A stretch of 64,000 nt of DNA from Kitasatospora sp. SolWspMP-SS2h (GTDB lineage: Bacteria; Actinomycetota; Actinomycetes; Streptomycetales; Streptomycetaceae), in the NCBI RefSeq assembly GCF_003259315.1, contig NZ_QLLT01000016.1, positions 42,288-106,287 of the forward strand, given 5' to 3'. This document shows, one piece after another, positions 8,185 through 16,749 of the stretch. The translations under genes and the position numbers were made by a program. Each line of letters begins with the position of its first letter. The first letter of the stretch is position 1. A model generated the notes under the pieces. It was not told where the DNA came from. It was given only the letters and a program-made list of their open reading frames with translations, and searched no databases.

Positions 8185-9629
8185 GCGACGGGCTCCGGTC
8201 TCGGGATGGCGGTGCGGACGGGGCGGGCGGCGGGCTCCGGCTGCCACCACCAGCGGACCTGCGCGGGGGCGTCGGTGGCCAGGGCCAGTTGCAGACCGTC
8301 GCCGAGGTCGGTGGAGCGGACCAGGTGGCCGACGTTGGTGGGACGCCAACCCGGCCGCCAGTCCGGGAGCCGGACGCCCGCGAAGGTCTCCTTGCGGAGG
8401 TGCGACGCCTTGATCAGCGCCTCGCACTCGGCGAAGTCCCGCATGGTGGCGGGCTCGCCGTCCGGGCGGCCGAGCAGCGCGCCCAGCCACTGCATGGCGA
8501 ACGGCCGGTCCCGGTGGTCCTGGAGGTCCACCCCGACGGTCTGCCCGGCGACCAGCGCCACCGTCGAGTACGCGGCGCAGTGCGCGACCGAGGCGGTCAG
8601 GCCCCACTCCTTTACGCTCCACCGCCGGTGCTCATCGCGAGCCAGCTCGCGCGGCGAGATCCGGACCCCGTACAGGTGGGTCACCGCCTCGGCGATCAGC
8701 CACCGTCCGGCGTCGTTCAGCCGGTGGCCCATCCGGTCCCGGGGCAGCCGCGGATGGTGGGTGACGAGACAGTCGACCACCCCCCGCTCCGCACCGGGCA
8801 CCACCCGCTCGACCGCGACGACCGGCACCGGCACGACCCGCCCGCCGTCGATCCCCGGGCGGCGCCCGGCCCCCCGGACCGCCGACCGGACCGCCGCGCC
8901 GGCGGCAAAGGCGGAGAGGGGGGCGGCGGAGTGGGCGGCGGGACCGTCCTCCACCGTCGGCGGTACGGACCCGGTGGCGGGGAGGGCCGGAGCCGTCCGT
9001 CCCGTCCCCACCAGCCGGGCCGTCAACCGCCGCGCGGCGAAGACCGTCCCGGCCACCCGCCGCCCGGCCGCGCCGGACCGGACCGCTCCCCCACCGGCGA
9101 CCGGAGCGGGTTCACGCTCCGCCGCACCGGCAGCGGACTCGGTCCCGGCCCCCGCGACGCGACCGGCACCGGAGCCGGACCGCACCCGACCGGGGGCCGC
9201 CAAAGCACCTGCCGTCGGGGCGAGTTGCGCTCCCAGCGGGGCCGCCGCAGGCACGGCACCGACCGCCGGACGGCCGCCTCCCGGCCCCGCCCCGGCGCCA
9301 CCGGCACCACCCGACGCCAACGCCCCTACCAGAGAGGACAGTTGCCCCCACAACGGGGACACCGCAGGCTCGGAGCCGACCGCCGGACGGCCGGCACTGT
9401 CCGACTCCACCCCCCCTGCCACCGAGCCCGGTTGCACCCCCGGCGGGACCGCCGCAGGCTCGGCACCGACCGCCGGACGGCCGCCTCCCGGCGGAGCGGG
9501 GTGCTTCCCCGCCCCGCCGTGCTCCGCCCCCGCCGGGAGGCGGGTGGCGGCGTGCAGGGCCGGGCCCAGGTGGAGGGACCAGCTGGCGGTGAGGGCGGTG
9601 GGGGGCCGGGGTGTCCGCAGGCGGGTCAT
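8181..9629 (-). CDS. 4'-phosphopantetheinyl transferase-like protein with long repetitive N-terminal region
   Basis: 482 residues, against 220-260 for typical Sfp-type enzymes. The catalytic domain is in the C-terminal half: WSVKEWGLTASVAHCA, then VGVDLQDHRDRPF (the GVD-x-E/Q metal motif) and FAECEALIKASH (the W/F-x-x-K-E-A-x-x-K motif, here with E and K kept). It would convert the two carrier proteins to their holo forms. Residues about 30-200 are low complexity, with three degenerate copies of a GGRPAVGAxPA unit encoded at about 9221-9485. The ATG at 9629 shares a base with the ketosynthase stop codon (TGATG), which supports this start despite the odd N-terminus. Confidence 0.72.
   Translation of the reverse strand: MTRLRTPRPPTALTASWSLHLGPALHAATRLPAGAEHGGAGKHPAPPGGGRPAVGAEPAAVPPGVQPGSVAGGVESDSAGRPAVGSEPAVSPLWGQLSSLVGALASGGAGGAGAGPGGGRPAVGAVPAAAPLGAQLAPTAGALAAPGRVRSGSGAGRVAGAGTESAAGAAEREPAPVAGGGAVRSGAAGRRVAGTVFAARRLTARLVGTGRTAPALPATGSVPPTVEDGPAAHSAAPLSAFAAGAAVRSAVRGAGRRPGIDGGRVVPVPVVAVERVVPGAERGVVDCLVTHHPRLPRDRMGHRLNDAGRWLIAEAVTHLYGVRISPRELARDEHRRWSVKEWGLTASVAHCAAYSTVALVAGQTVGVDLQDHRDRPFAMQWLGALLGRPDGEPATMRDFAECEALIKASHLRKETFAGVRLPDWRPGWRPTNVGHLVRSTDLGDGLQLALATDAPAQVRWWWQPEPAARPVRTAIPRPEPVA
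9221..9485. repeat. Three degenerate in-frame tandem repeats inside the PPTase gene
   Basis: A roughly 50-base core (GTTGC-CCC-CGGGG, then CCGCAGGC-CGG--CCGACCGCCGGACGGCC on the plus strand) occurs three times. The shared CGACCGCCGGA segments start near 9261, 9378 and 9468. The spacings are 117 and 90 bases, both multiples of three, so the frame is kept. They encode Pro/Ala/Gly-rich repeats in the N-terminal half of the phosphopantetheinyl transferase. Confidence 0.75.
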
Positions 9630-11959
9630 CAGGGCCTCGCGTCGATGACCGCGGCGGCGTAGGAGCCGCCGTAGGCGAAGCTGGAGAGCAGGAGGCGTCC
9701 GGCGGGGGCGTCGCCCGCGAGGGCGGCGACCAGGCCGAGGGCGCCGGCGGAGCCGTAGGTCTCGCCGAGTTGGGCCTTGGGGGTGTGGGTGGGGCGTTCG
9801 GCGAGGCCGGCCAGGGCGAGGGCGCGGCGCTGGGCGAGGTCGACCAGGCGGTAGCCGGAGGCGGCGGAGACCACGGTGTCGATCTGCTCGGGGGTGGAGT
9901 CGGCTTCGGCGAGGGCGGCGCGCAGGGCGCGGGCCCAGGCTTCGCCGTCGCGGCCGATCCGGCCGATGCCGACGGACTCGCCGGAGGCTCCGAAGCCGCG
10001 GACGTCCGCCAGGACGCTCGCGCCGCGGGCGGCGGCGGAGGCCTCGGATTCGAGCAGGATCGCGGCGGCGCCCTCAGAGAGGACGGTGCCGGTGCCGCCG
10101 TCGGGGACGACGTGCGCGGTCTTCGCGTACCCGGGCAGCCGGGCCTGGGTGGCCAGGGCCTGGGCGGGGAACTCGTCGGCGACCACGACCATGATCCGGT
10201 CGGCCATGCCGCGGGCGATGACCCGGGCGGCGAGTTGGAGGGCGAGGACGGAGGAGGTGCCGCCGTTGGCGATGGTGGCGGTGTAGCCGCGGTAGCGGTG
10301 CAGCATCGCGACGTGGCCGGCGGCGGCGTTGACGACGGTGTTGGCGAACATCGCCGGGTTGGCGCCGGTGATGCCCTGTTCCAGCACGCCCTGGTGGAAG
10401 TTGAGGACGGAGGTGACCGGGCCGTAGCCGGTGGCGAAGACGATGCCGGTGCCCTCGGCCTCGGCCCGGGAGGGCTTGCCGTGGCGCTCGTACAGGTCGC
10501 CGACGGCGCCGGCGGCGAGCACGCCGAGCGGGTCCATCCGGCGGGCCTTGCTGGGGTTGAGCCGCTTGGTGACGGCCTTGACGTCGGTCCGGCCGATCGG
10601 GCGCTCGCCGATCCCGGCGACCTGCTCCAGGGTGTCGAAGCCGGTCCGGCCCTCGGCGAGGGCGGCGGTCAGTTCGGCGGTGGAGCCGGCCGAGCCGGCC
10701 AGTCCGGCGACGCCGGTGACCACGACGTGGTGCACGGGCTGGGTGTGCCGGGCCGAACGGGCGGGCCGTCCGGGCTTGTTGAGGACGACGGTGGCGTTGT
10801 TGCCGCCGAACGCGAAGGAGTTGGAGGCGACCACCTCCAGCGGCGCGGGCCGCCCGTTGTCGGGGACGATGTCCAGGCCGAACGGGGAGGCGGTGCCGCG
10901 GGTGTTGACGGTCGGCGGGATGACGCCCCGGTCGATGGCCAGGGTGGAGACGATCGCCTCGACCGCGCCGGCCGCGCCCAGGGTGTGGCCGAGCATCGAC
11001 TTGGTGGAGCTGGCGGGCGGCAGTTCGGCGCCGAACAGCAGCTTCACGGCCTTGGGCTCGGAGACGTCGTTGGCGGGGGTGCCGGTGCCGTGCAGGTTGA
11101 CGTAGTCGACGTCCTGCGGCTCCAGCCCGGCGGTGCGCAGGGCCTGGGCCATCGCGGCGGCGGCGCCCTTGCCGCTCGGGTCGGGGGCGGTCTGGTGGTA
11201 GCCGTCGCAGGAGAGGCCGTAGCCGCCGAGTTCGGCGAGCGGGGTGGCGCCGCGGGCGGCGGCCCGTTCGACGGACTCCAGGACCATGAAGCCCGCGCCC
11301 TCGCCGAGGGTGAGCCCGGTGGAGGCGGACATCGGCGCGCACGGCTCGGGGTCGAGCGCGCCGAGGGCGGAGAAGCCGTACGCGGAGAGTTCGGCCAGCG
11401 GGTCGACGCCGCCGCAGATGACGTGGTCGACCTCGCCCTTCCAGAGCAGTTCGGCGGCGTAGCCGAGGGCCACGGCGCTGGCCGCGCAGGCGTTCGAGAG
11501 GACGATCCGCGGGCCGCGCAGGTCGAACTCGGCGGCGATGTAGTCGCCCACGCAGGGGAGTTGGGAGGCGGCGGCGGCCGGGGCGTCCAGTTCGCCGTCC
11601 TTGACCAGGCCGCGGTGGACGTTCTCCAGGGTCGGCATCGCGCCGAGGCTGGAGCCGACCACCACGGCGACCCGGTCGCGGTCCACGGTGTCCAGGTCGA
11701 GGCCGGAGGTGCGCAGTGCCTCGCGGATCGCGGTGGCGGCCAGCGCGTAGCAGCGGTCGAGGTCGGCGGGCTGCTCGGCGGTGACCATGCCGGCCCAGTC
11801 GGTGAGCAGCTCGGTGGTGTCGAACAGGGTGTTGGTCTTGATGCCGGAGACGCCCTGGGAGATCGCGGACCAGCTCTTCTCGGCGTCGTCGCCGGCGCCG
11901 GTGATCAGGCCGACCCCGGTGAGGGCGATCCGCTCGGTGGTGGTGGTGTGGTCGGTCAT
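9629..11959 (-). CDS. Fused double ketosynthase (KS followed by a cysteine-less KS, CLF-like)
   Basis: 776 residues with two thiolase-fold ketosynthases. Domain 1 (about 1-395) has the nucleophile motif SNACAASAVA and both histidine motifs (HGTGTPANDVSE and STKSMLGHTLGAAGA), so it should be active. In domain 2 (about 410-776) the nucleophile region reads ANGGTSSVLAL, with Gly in the Cys position, and the His motifs are degraded. This resembles a KS alpha/chain-length-factor pair fused in one chain. With FabG, FabZ, the carrier protein and FabD of the same operon it would build a reduced or polyene acyl chain from malonyl units. It overlaps neighbours on both sides by one base. Confidence 0.88.
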   Translation of the reverse strand: MTDHTTTTERIALTGVGLITGAGDDAEKSWSAISQGVSGIKTNTLFDTTELLTDWAGMVTAEQPADLDRCYALAATAIREALRTSGLDLDTVDRDRVAVVVGSSLGAMPTLENVHRGLVKDGELDAPAAAASQLPCVGDYIAAEFDLRGPRIVLSNACAASAVALGYAAELLWKGEVDHVICGGVDPLAELSAYGFSALGALDPEPCAPMSASTGLTLGEGAGFMVLESVERAAARGATPLAELGGYGLSCDGYHQTAPDPSGKGAAAAMAQALRTAGLEPQDVDYVNLHGTGTPANDVSEPKAVKLLFGAELPPASSTKSMLGHTLGAAGAVEAIVSTLAIDRGVIPPTVNTRGTASPFGLDIVPDNGRPAPLEVVASNSFAFGGNNATVVLNKPGRPARSARHTQPVHHVVVTGVAGLAGSAGSTAELTAALAEGRTGFDTLEQVAGIGERPIGRTDVKAVTKRLNPSKARRMDPLGVLAAGAVGDLYERHGKPSRAEAEGTGIVFATGYGPVTSVLNFHQGVLEQGITGANPAMFANTVVNAAAGHVAMLHRYRGYTATIANGGTSSVLALQLAARVIARGMADRIMVVVADEFPAQALATQARLPGYAKTAHVVPDGGTGTVLSEGAAAILLESEASAAARGASVLADVRGFGASGESVGIGRIGRDGEAWARALRAALAEADSTPEQIDTVVSAASGYRLVDLAQRRALALAGLAERPTHTPKAQLGETYGSAGALGLVAALAGDAPAGRLLLSSFAYGGSYAAAVIDARP

Positions 11960-12987
11960 CAGTGGATCCGGGTGGTGAGGGAGCGGGCGATGACGCGGGG
12001 CTGGGTGACGGTGCGCAGCGGGGTGCCGTCGGCGTCGTCGGCGGCCAGCTCCAGGCCGGGGACCCAGAACGGGGCGTCCAGCAGGGCGACGACCAGTTCC
12101 TCCTCGGCGTTGGCGGACGGGGCCTGCCAGACGACGGTGCCGATCCGCTGCCCGCCGGCGGTGACGGGGGTGCCGGCCGGGACGACGGCGCCGGCCGGGG
12201 CGGCCAGGGCGGTGGTCTTGGCGGTCTCGGAGGTGGGCTTGACCAGGTCCTCGGAGCCCTGGAACTCGCCGATCCGGTTCCAGTCGACCATCCAGGCGAG
12301 GTCCGCCTCGTGCACCGGCAGTCCGCCGAAGCCGGCCGCGTAGACGGCCATCCCGGCCTCGGCCTGGACCCGGGCCAGGCCCTGCGGGCCGACCTCGGCG
12401 CCGTTCTCGGCGGTGACCGCCTCGACGACGGCGGCGTGGGCGGCCTCGGGGGCGTTGGAGAGCAGCAGGTAGCCGTACTCGCCGGTGGTGCCGACCCGGG
12501 CGAGGTGGGCCAGCGCGGCGGGCTCGCCGGGGACGGCGGACTCGGTGACGCCGTGCAGGGTCAGGCCGGAGATGTCGAACTCGACGAACGCGGCGGCGGC
12601 GGCCCAGGCGTGCGGGCCCTCGAAGGCGCTGGCGCCCCAGCCCTCGGGGGCGACCTCGACGGTGACGTCGGACGGGGCGTCGACGGCGTCCAGGTAGGCG
12701 GTGAGCTGCTCGGCGGTGACGGGGGTGCGGGGCAGCAGCCAGGAGTCGTCGCCGATCTCGAAGTGCAGCAGGACGGCGAACGGGGAGCCGTCGGTGTGCA
12801 GGGCCAGGGCCTCGCGGACGCTGTCCGGCTCGACGTACTCGCTGGACTTGGCCAGGAACAGGTCGAGGAACTCGTAGCGGTCGCCGCCGGAGACCCGGAC
12901 CAGCGGGGCGGTGATCCGGTAGGCGCCGATGGCGGTGCGGACGGTGGTGTAGTCGTCCTGCGCGGTGCGGGCGGGGGCGGTGGTCAT
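11959..12987 (-). CDS. GcvT/YgfZ-like aminomethyltransferase (folate-binding family)
   Basis: 342 residues. The N-terminal part (VRVSGGDRYEFLDLFLAKSS, later FAVLLHFEIGDDSWLL) and the C-terminal beta-barrel segment around GGQRIGTVVWQ match the glycine-cleavage T-protein superfamily. Members use tetrahydrofolate to move or remove one-carbon units from amines, or act in Fe-S repair (YgfZ). No other glycine-cleavage genes are nearby. It overlaps the ketosynthase start by one base, so it is part of the pathway. A role in N- or S-methyl or aminomethyl chemistry on the product is inferred only. Confidence 0.75.
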   Translation of the reverse strand: MTTAPARTAQDDYTTVRTAIGAYRITAPLVRVSGGDRYEFLDLFLAKSSEYVEPDSVREALALHTDGSPFAVLLHFEIGDDSWLLPRTPVTAEQLTAYLDAVDAPSDVTVEVAPEGWGASAFEGPHAWAAAAAFVEFDISGLTLHGVTESAVPGEPAALAHLARVGTTGEYGYLLLSNAPEAAHAAVVEAVTAENGAEVGPQGLARVQAEAGMAVYAAGFGGLPVHEADLAWMVDWNRIGEFQGSEDLVKPTSETAKTTALAAPAGAVVPAGTPVTAGGQRIGTVVWQAPSANAEEELVVALLDAPFWVPGLELAADDADGTPLRTVTQPRVIARSLTTRIH

Positions 12988-13022
12988 GGTTCTTCGGTGT
13001 CCTTTCGGGGAGTGACGGGGTA

Positions 13023-15044
13023 TCAGAGCGCGGGTGCGGGGTGGACGGACAGCTGCCAGGCGGCTTCGGTGCCGGTGGCGGCGCAGCCGATCAGCAGTCC
13101 GGAGGAGGTGGTGCGCAGGACGATCTCCTGGGTGGGGCTCCCGCCCGCGGGGGCGAGGTGCAGCCAGTGGCCGCTGCCGAGCCGGACCGCCGCGGCGGCG
13201 GCCCAGACCTGCCGGAAGCCGGCGCTGTCCAGCTCCCGGCGGGTGCCGGCGGAGTCGATCACCACGGCGGTGCCGGCCGGGGTGTCGGGGGTGAGCCACA
13301 GGACGGTCTCCTCGTCCGCGCCGGGGGCGTGGACGTCGATCCGGACCGGCTCGGCGGACCGCTCGGGGGCGGTGACCTCCCAGCTGATCCGCTCCTGCGG
13401 GGCGGCCAGGCCGAGCGGGTGCTTCTGCTCCCACTCGGTGGACGGGACGCCCCAGCCGAGGCCGGTGGCGAGGCTGTGCCGGTGGTGCTCGCGGGTGACC
13501 CACGCCCCGGCGCTCCAGCGCGGGTTGCAGCCGAAGGGCCGGGTGCGGGGGGCGGGGCTGCGCAGCACCCTGGTGCCGTCCTCGGTCCAGCCGGTGATGC
13601 CGCCGGCCGCGGCCTTGACGGTCAGCTTCCGCCGGCCGTCCAGGGGTTCGGCGTCGGTGACCGGCCGGGTGGCGGCGGCCCGGGGGCCGGTGGCGAGCTC
13701 GGTGCGCAGGCGGGCGGTGCCGTCGGCGTCGGGCTCCAGGTGGCGTTCGACCAGGGTGGTGGTGATCAGCCGGACGGGGTGGCCGGCCGGGAGGGCCACC
13801 CGGGTGGCGCCGTCGGTCCAGGCGAGGGTGCTGCCGGCCGGGGCGGTGCGGGCGGCCGCGACCACCTCGGAGGTGTCGCGGACGCCGAGGCCGGTGCCGA
13901 TCGGGTGCTCTTCGGCGGTGCCGTCGGGGCCGGTCAGGGTGAAGTCGCCCTGGCGCAGTCCGACGGTCTGGAAGATCCGGCCGGGCCGGGTGGTGTACGT
14001 GAACTCCTGGCGCAGCACCCCGTGGTGCAGGGTGAGGGTGCCGGTGACCAGGTTGCCGCCGGTGCGCTCGGTGACCCGGACGCCGTGGTCGACGGGCTCG
14101 ATCTCCAGGTCGCGGGCCTGGCCCTCGCGCCAGCCGGCCGAGCGGTCGGCCTCGGCGCTGGGCCAGGTGGAGGCGAACACCGGTCCGTGGTGGCCCTCGG
14201 CGTGCACGGTGAGGGTGCCTTCGGCGGCGTCCAGCTCGGCGGTCAGGCCGTGGTCGCCGAAGCGGTGCGGCCGGCCGTCGCCCGGGGCCTTGACCTGGTG
14301 GGGCGGTTCGGCGATCCGCAGCGGCCGGGTGGCGCCGTCGGGGCCGGTGAGGGCCGCGTCGAGCATCAGGCCGCGGTCGACGTCGATGGTGGCGGCGAGC
14401 TTGAAGGCGCCGAGGGCCAGAGCGTAGGCGACGGTCCTGGTTCCGTCCACCACCCGTACATCGGAGCGGAGTTCGCCGTCCCGGCCGTCGGTGACGTTGC
14501 CGAAGCTGCTGAGCTTGCCGAGTTCCGCCACGGCCTCGGGGCCGAGGTCGTGGAAGACGCCGCGCAGGATCAGCGGGATGTAGTTGTGCAGTTCGACGTT
14601 GCCGTCCTCGCCGGGGACGGTCTCGCCGACGGAGACGCAGCCGACCCGCCGGTAGAGCTTGAACGCGACGGTGTTGGCCGGGTTGACGGTGAGGCGCAGG
14701 ACCAGGCAGCCGCAGCGCATCATCCACTCGACGGCCTCGGTGAACAGGCGTCCGGTGATGACGCCGTTGCGGTAGGCCGGGGCGACGAAGAACATGTCGG
14801 CGATGAGTTCGCCGGCCCGGGCCGAGCGCCGTCCGGTGCTGTGGAACAGCCCGAAGGTGCCCACCACCCGGCCGTCCTCGGTGGCGATCAGGAAGGTCGC
14901 GGTGTCGCGCTCGGCGAGTTCGCGCTCCAGTTCGGCGCCGGTGATCCCGCCCGCCACCGGGTTGGGGTTGTCGCGGTGCCGGTTGTACAGCTCGGCGATG
15001 TCGTGCGCGTCGCCCTCCTGGTAGGGGCGGATCGTGATGGACAT
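13023..15044 (-). CDS. GNAT acetyltransferase fused to a large unknown C-terminal region
   Basis: 673 residues. Residues 1-170 are a GNAT domain: ITIRPYQEGDAHDIAELYN, then GELIADMFFVAPAYRNGVITG (acetyl-CoA-binding region) and VNPANTVAFKLYRRVGC. The remaining 500 residues are rich in predicted beta strands, with many Gly/Thr/Asp turns and no membrane segment, and I recognise no family in them. The start is strong: AAGGAGGTG lies 4 bases before the ATG. GNAT enzymes acylate amines, and in some clusters join a polyketide chain to a peptide. Here it is a candidate for acyl transfer from the carrier protein. Confidence 0.8.
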   Translation of the reverse strand: MSITIRPYQEGDAHDIAELYNRHRDNPNPVAGGITGAELERELAERDTATFLIATEDGRVVGTFGLFHSTGRRSARAGELIADMFFVAPAYRNGVITGRLFTEAVEWMMRCGCLVLRLTVNPANTVAFKLYRRVGCVSVGETVPGEDGNVELHNYIPLILRGVFHDLGPEAVAELGKLSSFGNVTDGRDGELRSDVRVVDGTRTVAYALALGAFKLAATIDVDRGLMLDAALTGPDGATRPLRIAEPPHQVKAPGDGRPHRFGDHGLTAELDAAEGTLTVHAEGHHGPVFASTWPSAEADRSAGWREGQARDLEIEPVDHGVRVTERTGGNLVTGTLTLHHGVLRQEFTYTTRPGRIFQTVGLRQGDFTLTGPDGTAEEHPIGTGLGVRDTSEVVAAARTAPAGSTLAWTDGATRVALPAGHPVRLITTTLVERHLEPDADGTARLRTELATGPRAAATRPVTDAEPLDGRRKLTVKAAAGGITGWTEDGTRVLRSPAPRTRPFGCNPRWSAGAWVTREHHRHSLATGLGWGVPSTEWEQKHPLGLAAPQERISWEVTAPERSAEPVRIDVHAPGADEETVLWLTPDTPAGTAVVIDSAGTRRELDSAGFRQVWAAAAAVRLGSGHWLHLAPAGGSPTQEIVLRTTSSGLLIGCAATGTEAAWQLSVHPAPAL

Positions 15045-15088
15045 GGCACACCTCCTTGTCTGTGCTGGTGCGGTGGGGCGGCGCGGGG

Positions 15089-15631
15089 TCAGCCCTTGCG
15101 CTCGGTGGTGACGATCAGCGAGCCGGCGGCGGCGAGTTCGGTGCCGACCGAGGCCCGGACCGAGACCGAGCGCAGGCCGCCGAGCTTCTGGCCGAGCTTG
15201 GCCTCCAGGGTGAGCTGGTCGCCGGGGACGACCAGCCGGGAGAACTTCATCGAGCTGATCGAGCCGAGGTAGCCGACGCTGGCCGACGGGTCGGCGGGCG
15301 CGTCCCCGGCGGCGGGGGCCGGGGCCTCCAGCAGTTCGGCGACGTAGACCACGGCGACCAGCTGGGCCATCGCCTCGACGATCATCACGCCGGGCATGAT
15401 CGAGTGGTCGGGGTAGTGGCCGGCGAAGAACGGCTCGTTCACCGAGACGCTCTTGACGCCGCGTCCGGAGACGCCGGGGACCACGTCGTAGGCGCGGTCG
15501 ATCATCAGCATCGGCCAGCGGTGCGGGAGCATCCGCTTGATGTCGTCGGAGGAGTAGGCGAAGGTCTTCGGCTTCTCCTTGCCCGGGGCGGCGGGCGCGG
15601 CGGCCCGGGCGGGGGCGGGTGCGGTGGCCAC
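15089..15631 (-). CDS. 3-hydroxyacyl-ACP dehydratase, FabZ-like
   Basis: 180 residues with the hot-dog fold of FabZ: LPHRWPMLMIDR near residue 33, then FFAGHYPDHSIMPGVMIVEAMAQ carrying the catalytic His and Glu. It removes water from the 3-hydroxyacyl carrier-protein intermediate to give a trans-2-enoyl chain. No enoyl reductase is in the operon, so double bonds may be retained (inference). An Ala/Pro-rich N-terminus and a Pro-rich loop (EAPAPAAGDAPADPS) are extra. It starts 2 bases after the carrier-protein gene. Confidence 0.93.
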   Translation of the reverse strand: MATAPAPARAAAPAAPGKEKPKTFAYSSDDIKRMLPHRWPMLMIDRAYDVVPGVSGRGVKSVSVNEPFFAGHYPDHSIMPGVMIVEAMAQLVAVVYVAELLEAPAPAAGDAPADPSASVGYLGSISSMKFSRLVVPGDQLTLEAKLGQKLGGLRSVSVRASVGTELAAAGSLIVTTERKG

Positions 15632-15633
15632 GG

Positions 15634-15924
15634 TCAGACCTCGCGGGCTTCGATGAAGTCGACCAGGGCGTTGATGGAGCCGAAGGCCTCGAAGTCGTCG
15701 TCGCTGATCAGCACGTCGTACTCGTTGTTGATCATGACGACGATCTCCAGGGTGTCCAGCGAGTCCATCTCCAGGCCGCGGCCGAACAGCGGCTGGTTGT
15801 CGGAGACGACCTCGGCCTCGGCGTCCAGGCCCAGGCGGTCGATGATCATCGACTTGATCTTCAGGTTCTTCTCCAGGCGCTGCTCGGCCTGGGTGCGGAC
15901 GTCCTCGAAGGTGGCGGTGGACAT
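15634..15924 (-). CDS. Acyl carrier protein
   Basis: 96 residues, acidic, four-helix carrier. The phosphopantetheine site is the Ser in GLEMDSLDTLEIV. A longer than usual N-terminal helix (VRTQAEQRLEKNLKIKSM) precedes the core. It sits between FabG and FabZ genes and is the likely carrier for the chain extended by the fused ketosynthase. It must be activated by a phosphopantetheinyl transferase, probably the one encoded downstream in the same operon. Confidence 0.93.
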   Translation of the reverse strand: MSTATFEDVRTQAEQRLEKNLKIKSMIIDRLGLDAEAEVVSDNQPLFGRGLEMDSLDTLEIVVMINNEYDVLISDDDFEAFGSINALVDFIEAREV

Positions 15925-15996
15925 GGGGGACTGCCTCTCTCTACGGGTCTCTACGGATTGATGGAACGTCAGTTCGATTGCGGAGGACGGCGGCGG

Positions 15997-16749
15997 TCAG
16001 CTGTAGAGCATCCCGCCGTCGACCGTGAGCACCTTGGCGGTGATGTACGAGGCCGCCGGGCTGGCCAGGAAGACCGCCGCCTGCGCGACCTCCTCCGGGG
16101 TGCCCATCCGGCCCAGCGGGATCGCCGCCGCGGCCTCCTTGAGCTGGGCGCGCGGCACCTTCTTCACCATGTCGGTGTCGATGAAGCCCGGCGCGACCAC
16201 GTTGACCCGGATGCTCTTCGGCGCGCCCTCGTAGGCCAGGGTCTTCGCCATCGCGATCACCCCGCCCTTGGAGGCGGCGTAGTTGGCCTGGCCGACCCGG
16301 CCGGCGATGCCGGAGGTGGAGGCGATGAAGACGATCGCCCCGCCGGAGGCGTACATCTGCTTGGTGGCCTCGCGGGCGGTCAGGAACGCCCCGGTCAGGT
16401 TGGTGGAGATCACCTCCTGCCACTTGGCGGCGCTCATCGCCGCGAAGTGGCCGTCGGCGGTGATGCCCGAGTTGAGGACCGCGACGTCCACCCCGCCCCA
16501 GGCGGTGCGGATCTCCTTATACATCGCGGTGACCTGCGCCTCGTCCGAGACGTCGGCCCGGACCAGCAGCGCGCGGCGCCCCAGGCCCTCGATCTTCTCC
16601 GCCAGCTGCTCGGCCTTCCCGGCGCTGGAGCGGTAGTTGAGGGCGACGTCGCAGCCGTGCTCGGCCAGCTGGAGCGCGATGGCCGCGCCGATGCCGCGGG
16701 AGGCACCGGTGACGATCGCCCGGGTGCCCTCGGTGAACAGGCCGGTCAT
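15997..16749 (-). CDS. 3-oxoacyl-ACP reductase, FabG-like SDR
   Basis: 250 residues, classical short-chain dehydrogenase: nucleotide motif TGASRGIGAAIAL, NSG in place of NNAG, catalytic Ser in ASTSG and Tyr/Lys in YAASKGG. It reduces the 3-oxo group formed by the ketosynthase, using NADPH by family analogy. Its ATG overlaps the stop of the SbnB-like gene (ATGA), tying amino-acid and chain-building genes into a single transcript. The 72-base gap to the carrier-protein gene is the largest in this part of the operon. Confidence 0.93.
   Translation of the reverse strand: MTGLFTEGTRAIVTGASRGIGAAIALQLAEHGCDVALNYRSSAGKAEQLAEKIEGLGRRALLVRADVSDEAQVTAMYKEIRTAWGGVDVAVLNSGITADGHFAAMSAAKWQEVISTNLTGAFLTAREATKQMYASGGAIVFIASTSGIAGRVGQANYAASKGGVIAMAKTLAYEGAPKSIRVNVVAPGFIDTDMVKKVPRAQLKEAAAAIPLGRMGTPEEVAQAAVFLASPAASYITAKVLTVDGGMLYS

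Noticed and set aside
9611..12343. Very long plus-strand frame opposite the ketosynthase and GcvT-like genes
   Set aside because: Antisense of genes with clear motifs on the reverse strand; composition is Gly/Ala/Val/Asp-only and lacks any family signature.
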